Part shown: piece after piece, positions 6,342-8,291 of the stretch
Numbering within the stretch: position 1 is the stretch's first letter
How the letters are laid out: each line of letters starts with the position of its first letter
Notes under the pieces: generated by a model
Database searches by the model: none
What the model saw: only the letters and a program-made list of their open reading frames with translations
What the model was told of the DNA's origin: nothing
NCBI GenBank assembly: GCA_946479535.1
Contig: CAMLGP010000095.1
Coordinates: 1 to 8,291 of the forward strand
Length of the DNA: 8,291 nucleotides
Reading direction: 5' to 3'
Origin: an uncultured Bacteroidota bacterium
Lineage (GTDB): Bacteria > Bacteroidota > Bacteroidia > Chitinophagales > Chitinophagaceae
Made by a program: the position numbers and the translations under genes

Positions 6342-7484
6342 ATGAGTAAGACTTTTTCCAACTGTTTTTTGTTATTGGCCTTTTTAGGCACTGCCTATTT
6401 TTTTGCCAATTGTAATTCTTCCAAAAATGTAACCGGTAATGATAGTTCAAAGGGTTTAAAGGATTATTACAAGGATTATTTTACAATGGGAGTTGCTGTT
6501 TCCCCCCAGGGACTCAAACGACAGGAAGAAAGTGATCTGATCCTTCAGCAATTTGGTAGTATGACTCCAGAGAACGCCATGAAAATGGGGCCCATTCATC
6601 CACGTGAGAATGAATATTTCTGGAGAGATGCTGATTCAATTGTAGCGTATGCAAGGAGAAATCATTTAAAGATCAGGGGACATAATCTCTGTTGGCATAG
6701 CCAGGCTCCGCGATGGATGTTTATTGATTCTTCTCATAATCCTCCCGATACTGCGTCCAAAGAATTATTATTGAGAAGACTAAAGGAGCATATTACAACA
6801 GTAGTGAATCGTTATAAGGATGTTGTATATGCCTGGGATGTGGTGAATGAATGTATCTCTGATAATCCTAATGAATATTTCAGAAATTCCCAGTGGTATA
6901 AAATATGTGGGGAGGATTTTGTGGCAAAGGCATTTGAATATGCGCATGAAGCTGATCCCAAGGCTATTTTATTTTATAATGATTATAATGAAAACAATCC
7001 TTTGAAAAGGGAGAAGAGCTATAGGATGGTGAAAGGATTGAAGGATGCGGGTGTGCCCATTGATGGTGTGGGACTACAGGCGCACTGGTCTATTCACGAT
7101 CTTACTGAAGGGCAGGTTGATTCCACACTTTCTAAATTTGCTTCCTTAGGTTTGAAGATCCAGATCACTGAACTGGATATGAAAGTTCAACCCAGCGGTA
7201 ATCAGGCCCGCAGAGATACCGTTACCAGCTATACTGCTGAGAGAGAAAAATTGCAGACGGAAAAATATGCAATGGTTTTTGAACTTTTCCGCAAATACCG
7301 TAATGTGATTTCAGGTGTTACTTTTTGGAATGTTTCTGACAAGTATAGCTGGCTGGATCGGAGAGGCGGTGGTGGCAAAGCTTATCCATTGTTATTTGAT
7401 ACGGCGTATCAGCCGAAGAAGGCATATTATCAGGTAATAAATTTCAAGCCAACCAATGCTTCCACTGAGAAGCGTGCCTTCTAG
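6342..7484 (+). CDS. Endo-1,4-beta-xylanase, glycoside hydrolase family 10, probable lipoprotein
   Basis: The 380-residue protein is a single GH10 (beta/alpha)8 barrel from about residue 38 to 368, cleaving internal beta-1,4 bonds of xylan by a retaining mechanism. The acid/base is Glu170 (WDVVNE) and the nucleophile Glu277 (ITELDM). Substrate-site residues are also present: TPENAMK (Glu78, Asn79, Lys81), RGHNLCWHSQ (His114, Trp118, His119), LQAHWS (His248) and FWNVSDKYSWLD (Trp329, Trp337). No carbohydrate-binding module is seen, and the length fits a one-domain GH10. The N-terminus is a hydrophobic signal ending FFANC-NSS. Cys24 is the likely lipidated residue, although Asn at -1 is not a standard lipobox residue, so outer-membrane anchoring is probable rather than certain. 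It is divergent from the cupin gene. The released pentose could feed the sugar-acid operon at the left end of the window. Confidence 0.95.
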   Translation: MSKTFSNCFLLLAFLGTAYFFANCNSSKNVTGNDSSKGLKDYYKDYFTMGVAVSPQGLKRQEESDLILQQFGSMTPENAMKMGPIHPRENEYFWRDADSIVAYARRNHLKIRGHNLCWHSQAPRWMFIDSSHNPPDTASKELLLRRLKEHITTVVNRYKDVVYAWDVVNECISDNPNEYFRNSQWYKICGEDFVAKAFEYAHEADPKAILFYNDYNENNPLKREKSYRMVKGLKDAGVPIDGVGLQAHWSIHDLTEGQVDSTLSKFASLGLKIQITELDMKVQPSGNQARRDTVTSYTAEREKLQTEKYAMVFELFRKYRNVISGVTFWNVSDKYSWLDRRGGGGKAYPLLFDTAYQPKKAYYQVINFKPTNASTEKRAF

Positions 7485-7555
7485 ATTATTTTCTCACATA
7501 AAATGGAACATTCGCAGTAGCTACATTATTATTTCAATCTATCACATAAATAAAT

Positions 7556-7583
7556 AGCCGATAAGCTCCTTTTGTTATTGGCT
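7556..7583 (+). terminator. Weak hairpin downstream of the xylanase gene, possible terminator
   Basis: AGCCGATAA (7556-7564) pairs with TTATTGGCT (7575-7583) over nine base pairs, one of them a G-U wobble, around a ten-base loop. It lies 72 nt after the xylanase stop and is followed by CCTTCAATG without a T-run. It is the best 3'-end candidate for this gene but is not strong. Apart from it I see nothing in 7485-7696. Confidence 0.3.
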
Positions 7584-7696
7584 CCTTCAATGTTGGTTTG
7601 CGCCATCTGGGAAAATACTGGAAGCAATTTGAAGATGTCTATTAGAGTTATCTCCTAGTCTCCAGATCCATGACTGGGTGAGCTATATTAATGCTG

Positions 7697-8211
7697 CTAG
7701 TCTTTTTCCTCCTGTGATTTATTGCGACTTAAATTCAACTGATTTATATCCTCCATCTTTCTGCCGGCCATTTGCTTTTTTTGAAATAATGAGATCATCG
7801 TAAGAAATAATAGGAATATCTAAATCTTCAATACTTACTAATTCTTTATTGTTATAGGAAATGGTAAATTTAGAAAGACCCAGTACACTCGGCAAAAAAT
7901 CAATGGTAGCAATTTCCATTTCAAAATCTGAAGAATGATCGGTGAGGGTTTGGAGCTAGTTCATTTTTAAATTCTGATACATCCTGGCCTAGTTCTTCTA
8001 ATGCATTTAGGAGGTTAAAATAATTATTGTAGGTCGGATTGTACCAAAAATCAAAATCGAATTTTTCACCAGTAACTCCCGTGGGTGCTGTCGATAAACG
8101 ATAATATCCATAAAATGCTACAGATGCGCCACCAACTATTAAATATTGGACTGAATGTTTTGAAAGGATTTTGCAAACTCTTGAAATGCTTTCGATCAAA
8201 TTGCTGTTCAT
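7697..8211 (-). pseudogene. Nucleotidyltransferase-like gene (AbiEii-like fold group) broken by two frameshifts
   Basis: Two open segments on the - strand belong to one gene. The first (8211-7921) reads MNSNLIESISRVCKILSKHS, then YLIVGGASVAFYG and a KFDFDFW acidic pair, the GG...DxD layout of nucleotidyltransferases, and stops right after NPHRSFFRF. Dropping one T from the TTTT run (7923-7926) joins it without a gap to FEMEIATIDFLPSVLGL in the second segment (7919-7719). That segment in turn runs to GRQKD and leaves frame: a one-base gain or two-base loss near 7750-7754 restores EDINQLNLSRNKSQ and ends at TAG 7699-7697, close to the family's usual KDLEDI ending. The repaired protein would be about 170 residues. 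The family includes AbiEii-type toxins and uncharacterised relatives; the exact function is unknown. Two lesions argue for true decay, though sequencing error is possible. Confidence 0.75.
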
Positions 8212-8226
8212 AAAATCAGCAGCCTA

Positions 8227-8291
8227 TTAATTGGATGCTTTAGGTTTGCTTTTCTTAGTCAATTTTGACCGTAAAAAATTAAAGAAAATAA
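8227..8291 (-). CDS. Possible C-terminal tail of an upstream partner gene (partial)
   Basis: On the - strand one frame is open from the window edge to TAA 8229-8227 and reads about 20 residues ending KLTKKSKPKASN, a Lys-rich tail plausible for a small DNA- or RNA-binding protein. The stop lies 15 nt before the start of the nucleotidyltransferase pseudogene, as expected for a two-gene operon. The stretch is too short to identify, and an open frame of this length can arise by chance. Confidence 0.35.
   Translation of the reverse strand, partial: IFFNFLRSKLTKKSKPKASN

Noticed and set aside
7468..7482. AGAAG/CTTCT inverted repeat at the end of the xylanase gene as terminator
   Set aside because: It has only five base pairs, overlaps the coding sequence and has no proper T-run.
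7485..7696. A possible extra gene or RNA in the gap between the xylanase and the pseudogene
   Set aside because: I saw no sustained open frame, tRNA-like fold or strong structure other than the weak hairpin already listed.

Overview
The window looks like chromosomal DNA of a Bacteroidota bacterium. The reasons are the Bacteroidetes-type two-repeat MacB/FtsX permease without its own ATPase, short lipoprotein and Sec signal peptides (one likely cleaved just before Gln), starts without a clear Shine-Dalgarno site, and moderate-to-low GC. A Chitinophagaceae-like source is a reasonable guess, but the sequence alone does not prove it.

Left block (1-2742, + strand): three genes read as one operon for non-phosphorylative oxidative breakdown of a sugar acid. 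They are the C-terminal part of an IlvD/Edd sugar-acid dehydratase (cut by the window edge), an SMP-30/gluconolactonase-like lactonase with a lipoprotein signal, and an FAH-superfamily protein resembling 2-keto-3-deoxy-pentonate dehydratases. Together they could take a pentonolactone to pentonate, then 2-keto-3-deoxypentonate, then 2-oxoglutarate semialdehyde, as in Weimberg-type pathways. The sugar dehydrogenase and semialdehyde dehydrogenase are not in the window. A twin hairpin (737-783) sits between genes one and two, and a perfect 19-bp hairpin (2749-2789) closes the operon.

Middle block (2830-6215, - strand): a large ABC-type permease of the MacB/FtsX family and, upstream of it, a secreted double-cupin protein. 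They share a direction and are 140 nt apart.

Right block (6342-7484, + strand): a GH10 endo-1,4-beta-xylanase, probably a lipoprotein, is divergent from the cupin gene. The 126-nt gap between them carries a perfect 16-bp palindrome that is a good operator candidate. The xylanase would release xylo-oligosaccharides, whose pentose could feed the left operon, so xylan-pentose use is a plausible theme. The link is by neighbourhood only.

Far right (7697-8291, - strand): an AT-richer tract holds a nucleotidyltransferase-like gene (AbiEii-like fold group) broken by two frameshifts, preceded by what may be the C-terminal tail of a partner gene running off the window. I saw no tRNA, rRNA, CRISPR array, insertion sequence or integrase. 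I found nothing I would call a clearly new system; the most useful leads are the twin hairpin, the palindrome, the predicted extracytoplasmic lactonase inside an otherwise cytoplasmic pathway, and the decayed nucleotidyltransferase.
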